Shown here: positions 19,247 through 29,605 of the stretch, in pieces | Layout of the letters: each line of letters starts with the position of its first letter | How positions within the stretch are numbered: position 1 is the stretch's first letter | From: Burkholderiaceae bacterium | GTDB taxonomy: Bacteria; Pseudomonadota; Gammaproteobacteria; Burkholderiales; Burkholderiaceae_C | DNA length: 64,000 nt | Reading direction: 5' to 3' | Assembly: GCA_913776825.1 (NCBI GenBank) | Contig: CAJYPV010000021.1 | Coordinates: 1-64,000 of the forward strand | Notes under the pieces: generated by a model | What the model saw: the letters and a program-made list of their open reading frames with translations, nothing else | Database searches by the model: none | Told to the model about the DNA's origin: nothing | Program-made: the position numbers and the translations under genes

Positions 19247-19500
19247 TCGGACGCCTGGATGCAGCCCGGATCGGCGGTGAACGGCGGTGTTCCGGCCCCG
19301 ATCCCGCCTCGCCGGGGCGAGTGGGCGACGGCGCGCCGCGGCGGCTGCGGCGGTCGTCGGGCCACCAGGCACCACCGTTCGCGCCGGCTCGACACCGTTG
19401 GCGCCGGAAATCCTCGCTTCGTCGCGCCTCGCTGGGCAATGCAGGCGGTGGCGCGCACAGTCAGGGCCATTCCACAGCCCACCGACTCACGGAGCCCGAC

Positions 19501-20028
19501 ATGCCGACCACGCCTGACCTGATCACCGTCCTGCGTCACATCCCGACCTTCGTCTGGTTGATCCTGATCTTTGTCCTGATGATGGGCCGGCGTCAGAGCC
19601 GCCCGCAGGCGATGAGCCGCACCCGCCTCATGATGTGGCCGGCCGCCTGGCTGCTCTTCGGGGCCTGGGGCGTGGCGAGCAGCTTCGGCGCCGGCCCGGC
19701 CGCGCTGGTCGCCTGGGCGGCGGGCGTCGTTCTGGGCGCGGTGCTGGTGCGTGCCACCGGCTGGCCTCAGGGCGCTCGCTGGGATGGCGCGTCCGCCCGC
19801 TTCCTCGTCCCCGGCAGCTGGTGGCCGCTGGCGGTGATGCTGGGCATCTTCTGCTGCCGGTTCGCCGTCGGCATGAGCCTGGCCCGGCAACCGGCGCTGG
19901 CGCTGCAGCCCTGGTTCGCCGATGGCTTCAGCCTGCTGTTCGGCCTGTTCGGCGGCCTCTTCCTCGGCCGTGCGCTGAATGTGCTGCGCAGCGCATCGCC
20001 CCGCACCGACGGCGCCGCACTGGCCTGA
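19501..20028 (+). CDS. Small integral membrane protein (DUF6622-like)
   Basis: 175-aa hydrophobic protein with about five predicted membrane segments (IPTFVWLILIFVLMMG, then MMWPAAWLLFGAWGVA, ALVAWAAGVVLGAVLV, WWPLAVMLGIFCCRFAVG, GFSLLFGLFGGLFLG). The start is ATG at 19501 with CGGAG upstream. Similar proteins are found across Burkholderiales without known function. It lies just ahead of the LytS-like kinase and could be cotranscribed with it. The 254 bp before it hold nothing I can identify. Confidence 0.75.
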   Translation: MPTTPDLITVLRHIPTFVWLILIFVLMMGRRQSRPQAMSRTRLMMWPAAWLLFGAWGVASSFGAGPAALVAWAAGVVLGAVLVRATGWPQGARWDGASARFLVPGSWWPLAVMLGIFCCRFAVGMSLARQPALALQPWFADGFSLLFGLFGGLFLGRALNVLRSASPRTDGAALA

Positions 20029-20052
20029 TGGCGTGGCCTGAATGTCCTGCGC

Positions 20053-20076
20053 CTGCCCCTGCCCCTGCCCCTGCCC
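20053..20076 (+). repeat. Hexamer tandem repeat (CTGCCC)4
   Basis: Four consecutive CTGCCC units end 3 nt before the first possible start (20080) of the histidine kinase gene. Confidence 0.8.
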
Positions 20077-20106
20077 TCGATGACTTCGCCCTGGATGGCT
20101 GAGCCC

Positions 20107-21279
20107 ATGACCTCCCTCCCCCATTCCCTCACCCGACCCTGCGACGAGGACACGGCCCGCTACGCGCCCCGTCTGCCCACCCCGGGCGAGGCGGGTCGTT
20201 GGGTGCTGCGCCAGTTCGGGTTGGTCGTGGTTCTCGCGCTCGGCATCACCGCGCTGCTCGTCGTGGTGTTCGGCCAAGCCCTGAAGCCCACACTGATCTA
20301 CTGCTTCTTCATCTCGCTGGCCTGCTCGCTCTGCTGCCAGTCGCTGCGTTACCTGCTGGGTTGGGCGCAATGGACCGTGCGTCGCCGCATGGGTTGGCCG
20401 ATCACCGGACCCTACGACTGGCCGGGCTGGCCGTTGATGATGGTGTCCTTGTTGGTCGGCTCTCTGATCGGCTACAGCCTGGGCGTGGAGATGGCCAATT
20501 TCTTCACCGGCTTCCAGGAAAAGGGTCTGCTGAACACCACCTGGCGCCGGGCGATGACCGGGATGCTGTTTTCACTGATTCCGGGCATCGGGCTGACGCT
20601 GGTCTTCCTCGGCCGCAGCCGGGTGGCCCACGCGGAAGCCAAGGCCGAGCTCGCGCGCCTGCAGGCCGCCGAGACCCAGTTGCGGCTGCTGGAGTCCCAG
20701 CTGGAGCCGCACATGCTGTTCAACACGCTGGCCAATCTGCGGGTGCTGATCGGCATGGACCAGGACCGCGCGCAAGCGATGCTGGATCACCTGATCGCCT
20801 TCCTGCGCGCCACGCTGTCGGCGTCGCGCGCGGAGCGCCATGCCTTGCGCGATGAGTTCGCCCGGCTCGGCGACTACCTGGCGCTGATGCAGGTGCGCAT
20901 GGGGTCGCGGCTGCGCTTCTCCTTCGATCTGCCGGACGCCCTGGCCGACACGCCGGTCCCGCCGCTGCTGCTGCAGCCGTTGGCCGAGAACGCGATCAAG
21001 CATGGACTGGAGGCCCATGTCGGCGGCGGCCTGCTGCGGATCGGGGCTCGCGTCGAGGACGCCACCCTGATTCTCGAGGTCGATGACGATGGTCGCGGTC
21101 TGGACCCCGAGGCCCGCCCCGCGCCCGGCGGCGGGTTCGGCACGCAGCAGGTGCGGGAGCGACTGGCGGTGGCCTACGGGCCCGGCGCATCCCTGGACCT
21201 GAGCGCCCGCCCCGAAGGCGGCACCCGCGCCCGGATCCGGATTCCGCAAGCGGCGCTGCAGCCCGGAGCCGCATTCTGA
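20107..21279 (+). CDS. LytS/YehU-type sensor histidine kinase
   Basis: Membrane histidine kinase with the His_kinase (PF06580-type) fold. Four hydrophobic segments occupy about residues 30-175. A short coiled region follows (HAEAKAELARLQAAETQLRLLE) and then the phospho-acceptor box LEPHMLFNTLANLR, where His replaces the usual NPHFLFN context only slightly. The ATPase boxes are NAIKHGLEAH and DDDGRGLD. ATG at 20107 (MTSLPHSL) or 20080 (MTSPWMAEP) are both possible; neither has a clear ribosome site. It pairs with the LytTR regulator at 21414. The signal is unknown. Confidence 0.9.
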   Translation: MTSLPHSLTRPCDEDTARYAPRLPTPGEAGRWVLRQFGLVVVLALGITALLVVVFGQALKPTLIYCFFISLACSLCCQSLRYLLGWAQWTVRRRMGWPITGPYDWPGWPLMMVSLLVGSLIGYSLGVEMANFFTGFQEKGLLNTTWRRAMTGMLFSLIPGIGLTLVFLGRSRVAHAEAKAELARLQAAETQLRLLESQLEPHMLFNTLANLRVLIGMDQDRAQAMLDHLIAFLRATLSASRAERHALRDEFARLGDYLALMQVRMGSRLRFSFDLPDALADTPVPPLLLQPLAENAIKHGLEAHVGGGLLRIGARVEDATLILEVDDDGRGLDPEARPAPGGGFGTQQVRERLAVAYGPGASLDLSARPEGGTRARIRIPQAALQPGAAF

Positions 21280-21305
21280 ATTGCTCAACCGCTGAATTGC
21301 AGAAC

Positions 21306-21342
21306 CGCTGAATCGCTGAATCGCTGAATCGCTGAGCCGCTG
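21306..21342 (+). repeat. Octamer tandem repeat CGCTGAAT between kinase and regulator
   Basis: Three exact CGCTGAAT units and two degenerate ones lie in the 134-bp gap between the two genes of a two-component operon. Related degenerate copies precede it from about 21277. Confidence 0.85.
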
Positions 21343-21413
21343 CCTCCAGGTACCGCCTCCTTCCCCTTCTTTCCACCCGCCACTTCCACCAACCGCCTGT
21401 TCAGGATTGCGCC

Positions 21414-22322
21414 ATGCCCACCGCCCTGATTGCCGAAGACGAAGAACTGCTCGCCGCGCATCTGCGGCAGGAACTGACCGCCCTGTGGCCCGCGCTGCAG
21501 ATCACCGCGATGGCCAGTCATGGCCAGGAAGCGGTCGATCTGGCGCTGCGGCATCAGCCGGACATCTGCTTCTTCGACATCCGCATGCCAGGCATGACTG
21601 GGCTGGAGGCCGCCGCCGTGCTGGCCGACGAGTGGCCGCAGGAGAAGCCGTTCCCGCTGCTGGTGTTCGTGACCGCGTACGACCAGTACGCGCTGCAGGC
21701 CTTCGAGCGGGCCGCGGTCGATTACGTGCTGAAGCCGGTGCAGCGGGAGCGGCTGTCCCAGACCGTCGCGCGGTTGCAGCAGGCACTGGCACAGCGTCAG
21801 CCCGCGCCGCAGGCGCTGGACGCCGCCCTCGCGCAACTGCGCGGGTTGCTGGCCTCGGCGGGCGCCGGGCTGAGCGCGAGCGGCGCGAACGGCTCGATCG
21901 GCGCTTCCGGCGTGGCCGGCGGCGCCTCCGGGACTTCATCGGGCGACGCGGGCTCGCCGGGAAGTGGGTCGTCGCCCGCCGGCGCCGGCTCGGCGACCCG
22001 ACTGCGGCATCTGCAGGTCGGCGTCGGCGACAGCATCGTGCTGCTGCCGGTGGATCAGATCGTCTTCCTGGAGGCCGCCGACAAATATGTGCGGGTGCTG
22101 ACGGCTGATCAGGAATATCTGGTGCGGATCTCGCTCCGCGAATTGCTGCCGCAGCTGGATGCGGACCGCTTCTGGCAGGTGCACCGAGGCCACATCGTGC
22201 AGGTGGATGCCGTCGACCGGGTGCTGCGGGACGAGTCCGGCCGCCTGACGCTGAAGTTCCGGCAGCGGCCGGAGAAGCTGGCGGTCAGCCGGATGTATGC
22301 CCATCTGTTCAAGGCGCTTTGA
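21414..22322 (+). CDS. LytTR-family response regulator
   Basis: DNA-binding response regulator of the AlgR/LytR class. The receiver domain (about 1-120) starts MPTALIAEDEELLAAHLRQE, with phospho-acceptor Asp in CFFDIRMPGMTG and the conserved Lys in YVLKPV. The C-terminal LytTR domain (about 205-302) has IVFLEAADKYVRVLT and FWQVHRGHIVQVDAVDRV. Between them lies an unusually long Ser/Gly/Ala linker (about 145-195). It is cotranscribed with the LytS-type kinase upstream. Targets are not evident from the window. Confidence 0.94.
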   Translation: MPTALIAEDEELLAAHLRQELTALWPALQITAMASHGQEAVDLALRHQPDICFFDIRMPGMTGLEAAAVLADEWPQEKPFPLLVFVTAYDQYALQAFERAAVDYVLKPVQRERLSQTVARLQQALAQRQPAPQALDAALAQLRGLLASAGAGLSASGANGSIGASGVAGGASGTSSGDAGSPGSGSSPAGAGSATRLRHLQVGVGDSIVLLPVDQIVFLEAADKYVRVLTADQEYLVRISLRELLPQLDADRFWQVHRGHIVQVDAVDRVLRDESGRLTLKFRQRPEKLAVSRMYAHLFKAL

Positions 22323-22511
22323 TGCGCCCGGCCGCGCACACGGCGGCCGCATGAGCCGGGTTCTCGGCACTGGGCGAAGCGGGCGATGGCGGCGGGACGA
22401 CGGCGGTCGATCGCCGCGCAGGGCGATGGCGCCAAAGCCCGCGAATGTGACGACCGCCCTGCGGGATGGAGCCACGTAGAATCGCCCGCCTCTTCCGCAC
22501 ACTTTCCACCG

Positions 22512-24356
<1,845 letters not shown>

Positions 24357-24363
24357 GCGCCGG

Positions 24364-24391
24364 CCTGATCGCCTCGAACGGGGCGATCAGG
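24364..24391. terminator. Bidirectional terminator between glnS and the Ig-like protein gene
   Basis: Perfect 10-bp stem CCTGATCGCC/GGCGATCAGG with an 8-nt loop, exactly between two convergent stops (24356 and 24399). No T-run, so it may depend on Rho or simply protect 3' ends. Confidence 0.75.
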
Positions 24392-24398
24392 TCAGGCA

Positions 24399-26861
24399 TC
24401 ACCCCAACAACGGCGCCTGCTCCGTGGTCCACACGCTCGGGAGAGCCTGCGCCCACAGATCGGTCGGCAGCGCGGCCTGCGCCAAGGCCGATGCGACGCC
24501 TGTCGCGGACGTCGATGCCGAGCCGAGGGCCAAGCTTGGCGCGCCAGGCGCCTGCGTGTCGAGGGTGAAGCTGAGGCTGGATTCGGTCCGGTTTCCCGCG
24601 GCATCGAGACGGGCCACCGTGACGCGGTGCAGGCCATCGCGGGTGAACACGCTGTGCGCAATCTCCTGGGTGTCGGTGACCGTCCGCCACTGAAGCTCGT
24701 CATCGATCTGGAACAGCCAGGTCTCGCCGTCGTCGAGCCCCTCCACGACCACGGTCGCGTCGCGGGTGAGCCGGTCGGTGACATCGATCCCGGTGTCGTG
24801 TTTCAGACGCAGGGTGAAATCGGACGGCGGGGTGCGGTCCAGCGTGAACTGGAAGGCGGGACCTGCGGCGCTGATGTTGCCGGCCACATCGATCTGGCGG
24901 GTCAACACGGTCCAGACGCCATCGCGGTCGAACACGCCAGCGCCATTGAAGCGGCTGCTGCCCGGCTCGTTGCTGTCGATCCAGTGCTGGCCGTTGTCGA
25001 CGCTGATCGACCACCGCGCCTGGGCCTCGAGCCCGGTGAAGACCAGCGCGGGTTGATTTGTCAGCCGATCGCCGTCGTCGTCGCCGGTGTCGGCGTAGAG
25101 ACGCACCCCCGGGCTGACCGGCGCGGTGGTGTCGCGGGTGACGCGCACATTGGTTGACGCGCTTTCATTGCCCACGGGGTCGCGCACCACGATGCGGATG
25201 TTGTGGGTGCCATCTGCGCCCACGGCTGAGTCCGGCAGCGTGTCGCCCTGGCCTTGCACGAAGTCGGCACCGTCCACGCTGTAGAACCACTGGTCATTGC
25301 TGTCGACACCCGCGATGACGAGGCTCGCGTCCTGGCTGATGCCGTCGCCCTGCACGCCGGTATCCCGTTGCAGTCGGACGCTCGCCGGATCAGATGCCAC
25401 GGTGTCCAGCAGAAAGGTCAGGCGGGCGATGGCGCCGTCATTGCCGGCCGCATCCATCTGATAGACCTCGACGGTGTGCTCGCCCTGGGTCTGGAACAGC
25501 GCCTTCGAGATCTCGGTGCCGACGCCCCGGGTCCATTCGGTCGCGCCATCCAGCCGATACCACCACCAGGCACCGGGCTCGAGATGACCGACCGTGATCG
25601 TCGCGTCGCGGGTGGCGGGCATGCCGGTCGGCAGATCCATCACCGCTGCATTCAGCATCAGTGTCGGCGTGGGCGTGGGCGCGGGGTTCCCATCGGTTGG
25701 CGATGGACCCGCGCTCGCCGAAGGGGGCGTCTCGACCGTGGGCGGTGTCAGCGCTGGCGTGCCGGATGGCCCGGCGCCCTCCGCGCGGCTCGGGTCGGAA
25801 GAGGATGGATGGCCCGGATGGTTTTGGCCACCGGCGGTCGTCCCGCTCGTGCCGCCCGACCCATTGGCGCCAGCGGCCTCACTGGTCCCACCCGCTCCGC
25901 TCGCTCTGCCTGTCTTGCCGGTTCCGCCGGATGCGGACGTGCCGTCACCGACCGTCGCAGGCGTGTCGCTTGGGCCGCCCGCCGAAGGCTGACTCGCCCC
26001 AGCGCTGCTGCCGCTGGTGGGGTCAGGCACGGACTCGCGACTCGATGGGCGATCGACATCGGCATCGGCATTGGCATTGGCATCGGCGGACGAGCCTGAA
26101 TAGGACGGGCCGCCGACACCTGGCCTCGCGCTGCTCCCGCCTCCTGCGGACGCCGGCGTGTCGCTGCCGATCCCCATCGAACGGGACGATGTGCCGCCTC
26201 CGCCGCCACTGGCCACGCCCGCAAGGAGCAGGCCGCCGAGACCGAGGCCCCATGCCCCACCGCCTGCCGGCCCGGCGCTGGCTCCGGCGAGCCCGGATCC
26301 CACACCGCTGGATCCGGAGGTGATCGCCGCCTCGGCGCCACGCCCGGATCCGATGGGGAGCACCGCGCCGTCCTCGCGGTCGTCATCGCCACCGTTCGAG
26401 GAGGGCGATGACGTTCGCTGAGACGGCGCTGCGCTCCCGGGGTCGCCCGACACGGCTGCAGGAGGCTCGCCCGCGTCGGCCGCGTCGTCGGCGTCCGTGC
26501 CGGCGGCGCCGGCTGCATCGCGCGCCCGCTTGAAGCCGGCCATCCGGCGCAGGCCGACGCGCTGGGCCGACATGGCCGCGTCGGGATGATTCAGCCACGC
26601 CGCGATCTCGGACGGCGCTGGCCGCAGTGGCGCGCTCGGCTCAGCGGAAGGCTCAGCGGATGGATTCGACGAGTCGGCTCGTGATGACTTCGCAGACGCG
26701 GCGCGCGTGGGCGTGGGCGTGGGCGTCGCGGAGGCGACGGAGCCGATCGTTGCCGCAGTGCCGATGGCGACTGGAGACACGTTGATCGGATGCATCGAAG
26801 AGATCGTGGAGATCGTCGAGGTCGACGAGGTCGCCGTCGAGGTGGATGAGGTCGCGGTCAT
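24399..26861 (-). CDS. Large Ig-like repeat protein, probable surface or secreted adhesin-like protein
   Basis: 820 aa in three parts. Residues 1-200 are Ser/Thr/Ala-rich, with a patch AWLNHPDAAMSAQRVGLRRM and no Sec signal. A single hydrophobic Gly-rich stretch, WGLGLGGLLLAGVASGGGGG, lies at about 204-224 and is followed by roughly 170 residues of Gly/Ser/Pro. The C-terminal 400 residues hold four Ig-like repeats of about 90-95 residues, each with a W-x-x-x-x-D-x-G/W strand and ending in DxAGN...FTLDT (VYQMDAAGNDGAIARLTFLLDT, then VRDPVGNESAS, RQIDVAGNISA, ARLDAAGNRTES). Such repeats are typical of type-1-secreted adhesins, but no RTX motif or secretion tail is visible. No close neighbour explains its export. 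Confidence 0.8.
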   Translation of the reverse strand: MTATSSTSTATSSTSTISTISSMHPINVSPVAIGTAATIGSVASATPTPTPTRAASAKSSRADSSNPSAEPSAEPSAPLRPAPSEIAAWLNHPDAAMSAQRVGLRRMAGFKRARDAAGAAGTDADDAADAGEPPAAVSGDPGSAAPSQRTSSPSSNGGDDDREDGAVLPIGSGRGAEAAITSGSSGVGSGLAGASAGPAGGGAWGLGLGGLLLAGVASGGGGGTSSRSMGIGSDTPASAGGGSSARPGVGGPSYSGSSADANANADADVDRPSSRESVPDPTSGSSAGASQPSAGGPSDTPATVGDGTSASGGTGKTGRASGAGGTSEAAGANGSGGTSGTTAGGQNHPGHPSSSDPSRAEGAGPSGTPALTPPTVETPPSASAGPSPTDGNPAPTPTPTLMLNAAVMDLPTGMPATRDATITVGHLEPGAWWWYRLDGATEWTRGVGTEISKALFQTQGEHTVEVYQMDAAGNDGAIARLTFLLDTVASDPASVRLQRDTGVQGDGISQDASLVIAGVDSNDQWFYSVDGADFVQGQGDTLPDSAVGADGTHNIRIVVRDPVGNESASTNVRVTRDTTAPVSPGVRLYADTGDDDGDRLTNQPALVFTGLEAQARWSISVDNGQHWIDSNEPGSSRFNGAGVFDRDGVWTVLTRQIDVAGNISAAGPAFQFTLDRTPPSDFTLRLKHDTGIDVTDRLTRDATVVVEGLDDGETWLFQIDDELQWRTVTDTQEIAHSVFTRDGLHRVTVARLDAAGNRTESSLSFTLDTQAPGAPSLALGSASTSATGVASALAQAALPTDLWAQALPSVWTTEQAPLLG

Positions 26862-27255
26862 GGTCAGCTCGCTTCGCCGTGGAAGCGTCGTTCAGTGAAG
26901 GAGCGACGAGTATTCGATCGGGCGCCGGATCGCGCATCTGCTCAGCTCAGTCAGATGACGTCACTGCTTCACGGCAACCAGTGGGCGGGTGACTTGGTCA
27001 AGTGCGATGGGGGGAGAAGAGCGACTCGGCATCCCCCACGCCACTCGCGCATCGGGGTGATGGCGTGGCGGTCTGCGCTGATGAAGTCGGCATTCCCACG
27101 CACGTGTCCCATGGCGCATCGCCTGTCACGCAGGGTGCCTCGATCGGGACGACTGGCTGATGGCGAGTCCCTCACTGCCTGCGCGTACGTGGCGCCCTTC
27201 GCATGCACCACGGCGCAGAGGGCTGCCGCCTTGGCAGGCTGACAGGCGAGTACGG

Positions 27256-27360
27256 GTCCGGTGTCCGGTGTCCGGTGTCCGGTGTCCGGTGTCCGGTGTC
27301 CGGTGTCCGGTGTCCGGTGTCCGGTGTCCGGTGTCCGGTGTCCGGTGTCCGGTGTCCGGG
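27256..27360 (+). repeat. Heptamer tandem array (GTCCGGT)15
   Basis: Fourteen perfect GTCCGGT units and a final GTCCGGG, 105 bp, contiguous with no spacer. Each unit carries TGTCC at the junction, which equals the half-site of the nearby palindrome TGTCCGCGGACA. It lies about 85-190 bp upstream of the sigma-54 promoter, in the zone where enhancer-binding proteins usually act. Confidence 0.98.
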
Positions 27361-27364
27361 AAAG

Positions 27365-27376
27365 TGTCCGCGGACA
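27365..27376. promoter_or_regulatory. Candidate upstream activating palindrome TGTCCGCGGACA
   Basis: Perfect 12-bp palindrome 4 nt after the heptamer array and centred about 74 bp upstream of the -24 GG of the sigma-54 promoter. This is the usual position for a NtrC-type enhancer site. The likely binder is the sigma-54 regulator encoded by the operon itself (33519-34853). Binding is inferred. Confidence 0.5.
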
Positions 27377-27442
27377 GTGGCGGCATGCGCAGCCATCAAG
27401 GCAAGTCGTTGATTTCATGCGGCTTTTCACCGAAGCCATCGA

Positions 27443-27458
27443 TGGCACGGCGCTTGCG
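27443..27458 (+). promoter_or_regulatory. Sigma-54 promoter of the efflux operon
   Basis: TGGCACGGCGCTTGCG matches the -24/-12 consensus TGGCACGrNNNTTGCW at every fixed base except the last W. GG is at 27444-27445 and GC at 27456-27457, the exact spacing. The predicted start of transcription is near 27469, about 22 nt before the first gene. Confidence 0.85.
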
Positions 27459-27490
27459 TTCCCAGGTCGCAACAACCCTCGGACCTCACC

Positions 27491-28771
27491 ATGATTCGCG
27501 ACACCTCTGCCCAGGACCGCCCCCTCAGCGCCTCGCCCGGCTTCTTCGGCCATCGGCGGCGGTTGATTCCCGCGCTGATCGGCGTGACCTTGCTCGTGGC
27601 AGCGGCGGTGGCGCTGCCGGCCGTGCAGCGGATGATGCGCAGCGATGCGTCGGTGAGCCTGCAGCGCCTGAGCATCGCCACCGTCGAGGTCGGCCCGCTG
27701 GTGCGCGACATTGCGGGCGAAGGCAAGGTGGTGGCCGCCATGAGCCCGACCGTCTATGCGCTGCATGGCGGCAATCTGGTGCTGAAGGTCAAGGCCGGTG
27801 ACCAGGTCGCGAAGGACCAGTTGCTGGGCGAGATCGACAGCCCCGACCTGCGCGCCAAGCTGGCCCAGGAACAAAGCAATGCCGATGCGCTGCGGACCGA
27901 GCTGATGCGGGCCGAGGTCGATGCCCGCGAGCAGCGCTCCGCGCTCAAGAGCAGTTGGGAAAGCGCCGCGATCGATCTTCAGACCGCCCGCAACGACCTG
28001 GAGCGCCAGACCAAGGCCTTCGAGGCGGGCGCGGTGGCCGGCATGCAGGTGGAGAAGGCGCGCGATGCAATGGAGAAGGCGCGCATCACGCTGAACCATG
28101 CGCAGGCCGGCGTCGGTCTGAAGGACGACAGCCTGAAGTTCGAGCTGCAGGCCCGGCAGCAGGCGCTGCAACGCCAGCAGTTGCTGGTGCAGGACCTGCA
28201 GCGGCAGGTCGATGAATTGAAGCTGCGCTCGCCGGTCAACGGCCAGGTCGGTCAGTTGCTGGTCGCCGAGCGGGCGAATGTGGCGGCCGGCACCGGCCTG
28301 CTGACGGTCGTCGACCTGACCGCGCTGGAAGTGCAGATGCAGGTCGCTGAAAGCTTTGCGCGCGACCTCGCCATCGGCATGCCGGGCGAGATCGGCGGCA
28401 ATGGTCAGCAATGGCGCGGGCTGGTGAGTTCGGTGTCGCCGGAAGTGGTCAATGGCGAAGTCGCCGCACGGCTGCGTTTCGACGGCAAGGTGCCCGATCA
28501 GCTGCGTCAGAACCAGCGCCTGTCGGTGCGGGTGATGCTCGATCAGCGCGACAAGGTGCTGACCGTCAGCCGAGGCACCTTCGTGGAAGAAGGCGGCGGG
28601 CGCTTCGCCTATGTGCTGCAGGACGGTCAGGCGGTGAAGCGGCCGATCCGGCTCGGTGCGCAGAGCCTGTCGAAGGTCGAAGTCCTGGAGGGGCTGAAGG
28701 TCGGCGATCAGGTCATCGTCGGCGGCACGCGGGCCTTCGATGGCGCCGAGCAGGTCGCGATCAGCCAGTGA
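27491..28771 (+). CDS. Efflux ABC transporter periplasmic adaptor (HlyD/MacA-like)
   Basis: Membrane-fusion protein joining inner-membrane ABC components to a TolC-type channel. The 426-aa product has an N-terminal membrane anchor (LIPALIGVTLLVAAAVALP, about 26-44), a biotinyl-lipoyl half (GGNLVLKVKAGDQVAKDQLL), a long alpha-hairpin (about 125-255, Gln/Arg/Leu-rich) and the second lipoyl half (LRSPVNGQVGQLLVAERANV). Beta-barrel and membrane-proximal domains follow (VSRGTFVEEGGGRFAYVLQDG). First gene of a seven-gene operon. No strong Shine-Dalgarno sequence precedes ATG 27491. Confidence 0.92.
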   Translation: MIRDTSAQDRPLSASPGFFGHRRRLIPALIGVTLLVAAAVALPAVQRMMRSDASVSLQRLSIATVEVGPLVRDIAGEGKVVAAMSPTVYALHGGNLVLKVKAGDQVAKDQLLGEIDSPDLRAKLAQEQSNADALRTELMRAEVDAREQRSALKSSWESAAIDLQTARNDLERQTKAFEAGAVAGMQVEKARDAMEKARITLNHAQAGVGLKDDSLKFELQARQQALQRQQLLVQDLQRQVDELKLRSPVNGQVGQLLVAERANVAAGTGLLTVVDLTALEVQMQVAESFARDLAIGMPGEIGGNGQQWRGLVSSVSPEVVNGEVAARLRFDGKVPDQLRQNQRLSVRVMLDQRDKVLTVSRGTFVEEGGGRFAYVLQDGQAVKRPIRLGAQSLSKVEVLEGLKVGDQVIVGGTRAFDGAEQVAISQ

Positions 28772-28806
28772 GCGGGCCGCGAGGCTCCAGCTTTCAACCC
28801 TTCCGC

Positions 28807-28862
28807 CTTTCCAGCTTTCCAGCTTTCCACCTTTCCAGGTTTCCAGCTTTCCACCTTTCCAG
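28807..28862 (+). repeat. Octamer tandem repeat CTTTCCAG/C inside the efflux operon
   Basis: Seven contiguous octamers (consensus CTTTCCAG, variants ending C or starting G) with a degenerate lead-in from about 28791. They fill the 117-bp gap between the adaptor and the ATPase gene. The transcript would carry a pyrimidine-rich repeat here. Confidence 0.9.
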
Positions 28863-28888
28863 ATTTCAACGAACGCGAGAGAACTCCC

Positions 28889-29605
28889 ATGCTGAAGATG
28901 CAATCGCTGTCCAAGGTCTATCGCACCGAGATGATCGAGACCTATGCCCTGCGCGACTTCAACCTGCTGGTGCGCGAAGGTGAATTCGTCGCCGTGACCG
29001 GCCCGTCTGGCTCGGGCAAGACCACTTTCCTGACCATCGCGGGACTGCTGGAGGCCTTCACCGGCGGCCGCTATGAACTCGATGGGGTGGATGTGAGCGG
29101 CATGAACGACACCCAGCGGTCGAAGATGCGCAACGAGAAGATCGGCTTCATCTTTCAGGCCTTCAACCTGATTCCCGATCTGAATGTGCTGGACAACATC
29201 GAGGTGCCGCTGCGCTATCGCGGCATGAAGGCCGATGAGCGCCGCCGCCGCGCCCGCGAGGCGCTGGCGCGGGTCGGCCTCTCGGCGCGGGAACGTCACT
29301 ATCCGGCCGAGCTGTCCGGCGGTCAGCAGCAGCGGGTCGCGATCGCGCGGGCTTTGGCGGGACAGCCGCGCCTGCTGCTCGCGGACGAGCCGACCGGCAA
29401 CCTGGACAGCGCGATGGCCCGCAGCGTCATGGACCTGCTGGAAGAGCTGCATCGCGAAGGCGCGACCATCGTGATGGTCACCCATGATCCGCAGCTCGCG
29501 GCGCGCGCGCAGCGCAATGTGCATGTGATCGATGGCCAGGTGGTGGACATCGCGGCCGAGCTGCATCTGGACCCGGCGCAACTGCGCGCGGCGACCGTGG
29601 AATGA
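28889..29605 (+). CDS. ABC transporter ATP-binding protein (MacB/LolD type)
   Basis: Cytoplasmic ATPase of the MacB/LolD/FtsE class, 238 aa. Walker A is TGPSGSGKTTF, the Q-loop is FIFQAFNLIPDLNVLDNIEVPL, the ABC signature is LSGGQQQRVAIARAL, Walker B is LLLADEPTGNLD, and the H-loop is VMVTHD. Unlike MacB it is not fused to a permease; two separate permease genes follow. Its stop overlaps the start of the TolC-like gene (ATGA). Confidence 0.97.
   Translation: MLKMQSLSKVYRTEMIETYALRDFNLLVREGEFVAVTGPSGSGKTTFLTIAGLLEAFTGGRYELDGVDVSGMNDTQRSKMRNEKIGFIFQAFNLIPDLNVLDNIEVPLRYRGMKADERRRRAREALARVGLSARERHYPAELSGGQQQRVAIARALAGQPRLLLADEPTGNLDSAMARSVMDLLEELHREGATIVMVTHDPQLAARAQRNVHVIDGQVVDIAAELHLDPAQLRAATVE

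Larger units (their letters stand above)
26862..27490. other. Long regulatory intergenic region upstream of the efflux operon
   Basis: 629 bp between the divergent Ig-like protein gene and the efflux operon. It holds an inverted repeat (CCACGCCA 27036-27043 with TGGCGTGG 27061-27068), the heptamer array, a 12-bp palindrome and a sigma-54 promoter, each listed separately. The open frames through the array are an artefact of the repeat lacking stops. Confidence 0.7.

Noticed and set aside
27256..27360. CRISPR array
   Set aside because: Units are 7 bp, contiguous and without spacers, and no cas genes are nearby.
27126..27494. Several small frames with TGHRTPD or CPVSGVR peptide repeats
   Set aside because: They arise because a heptamer repeat without stop codons is open in all frames; the peptide repeat is a product of the DNA array.
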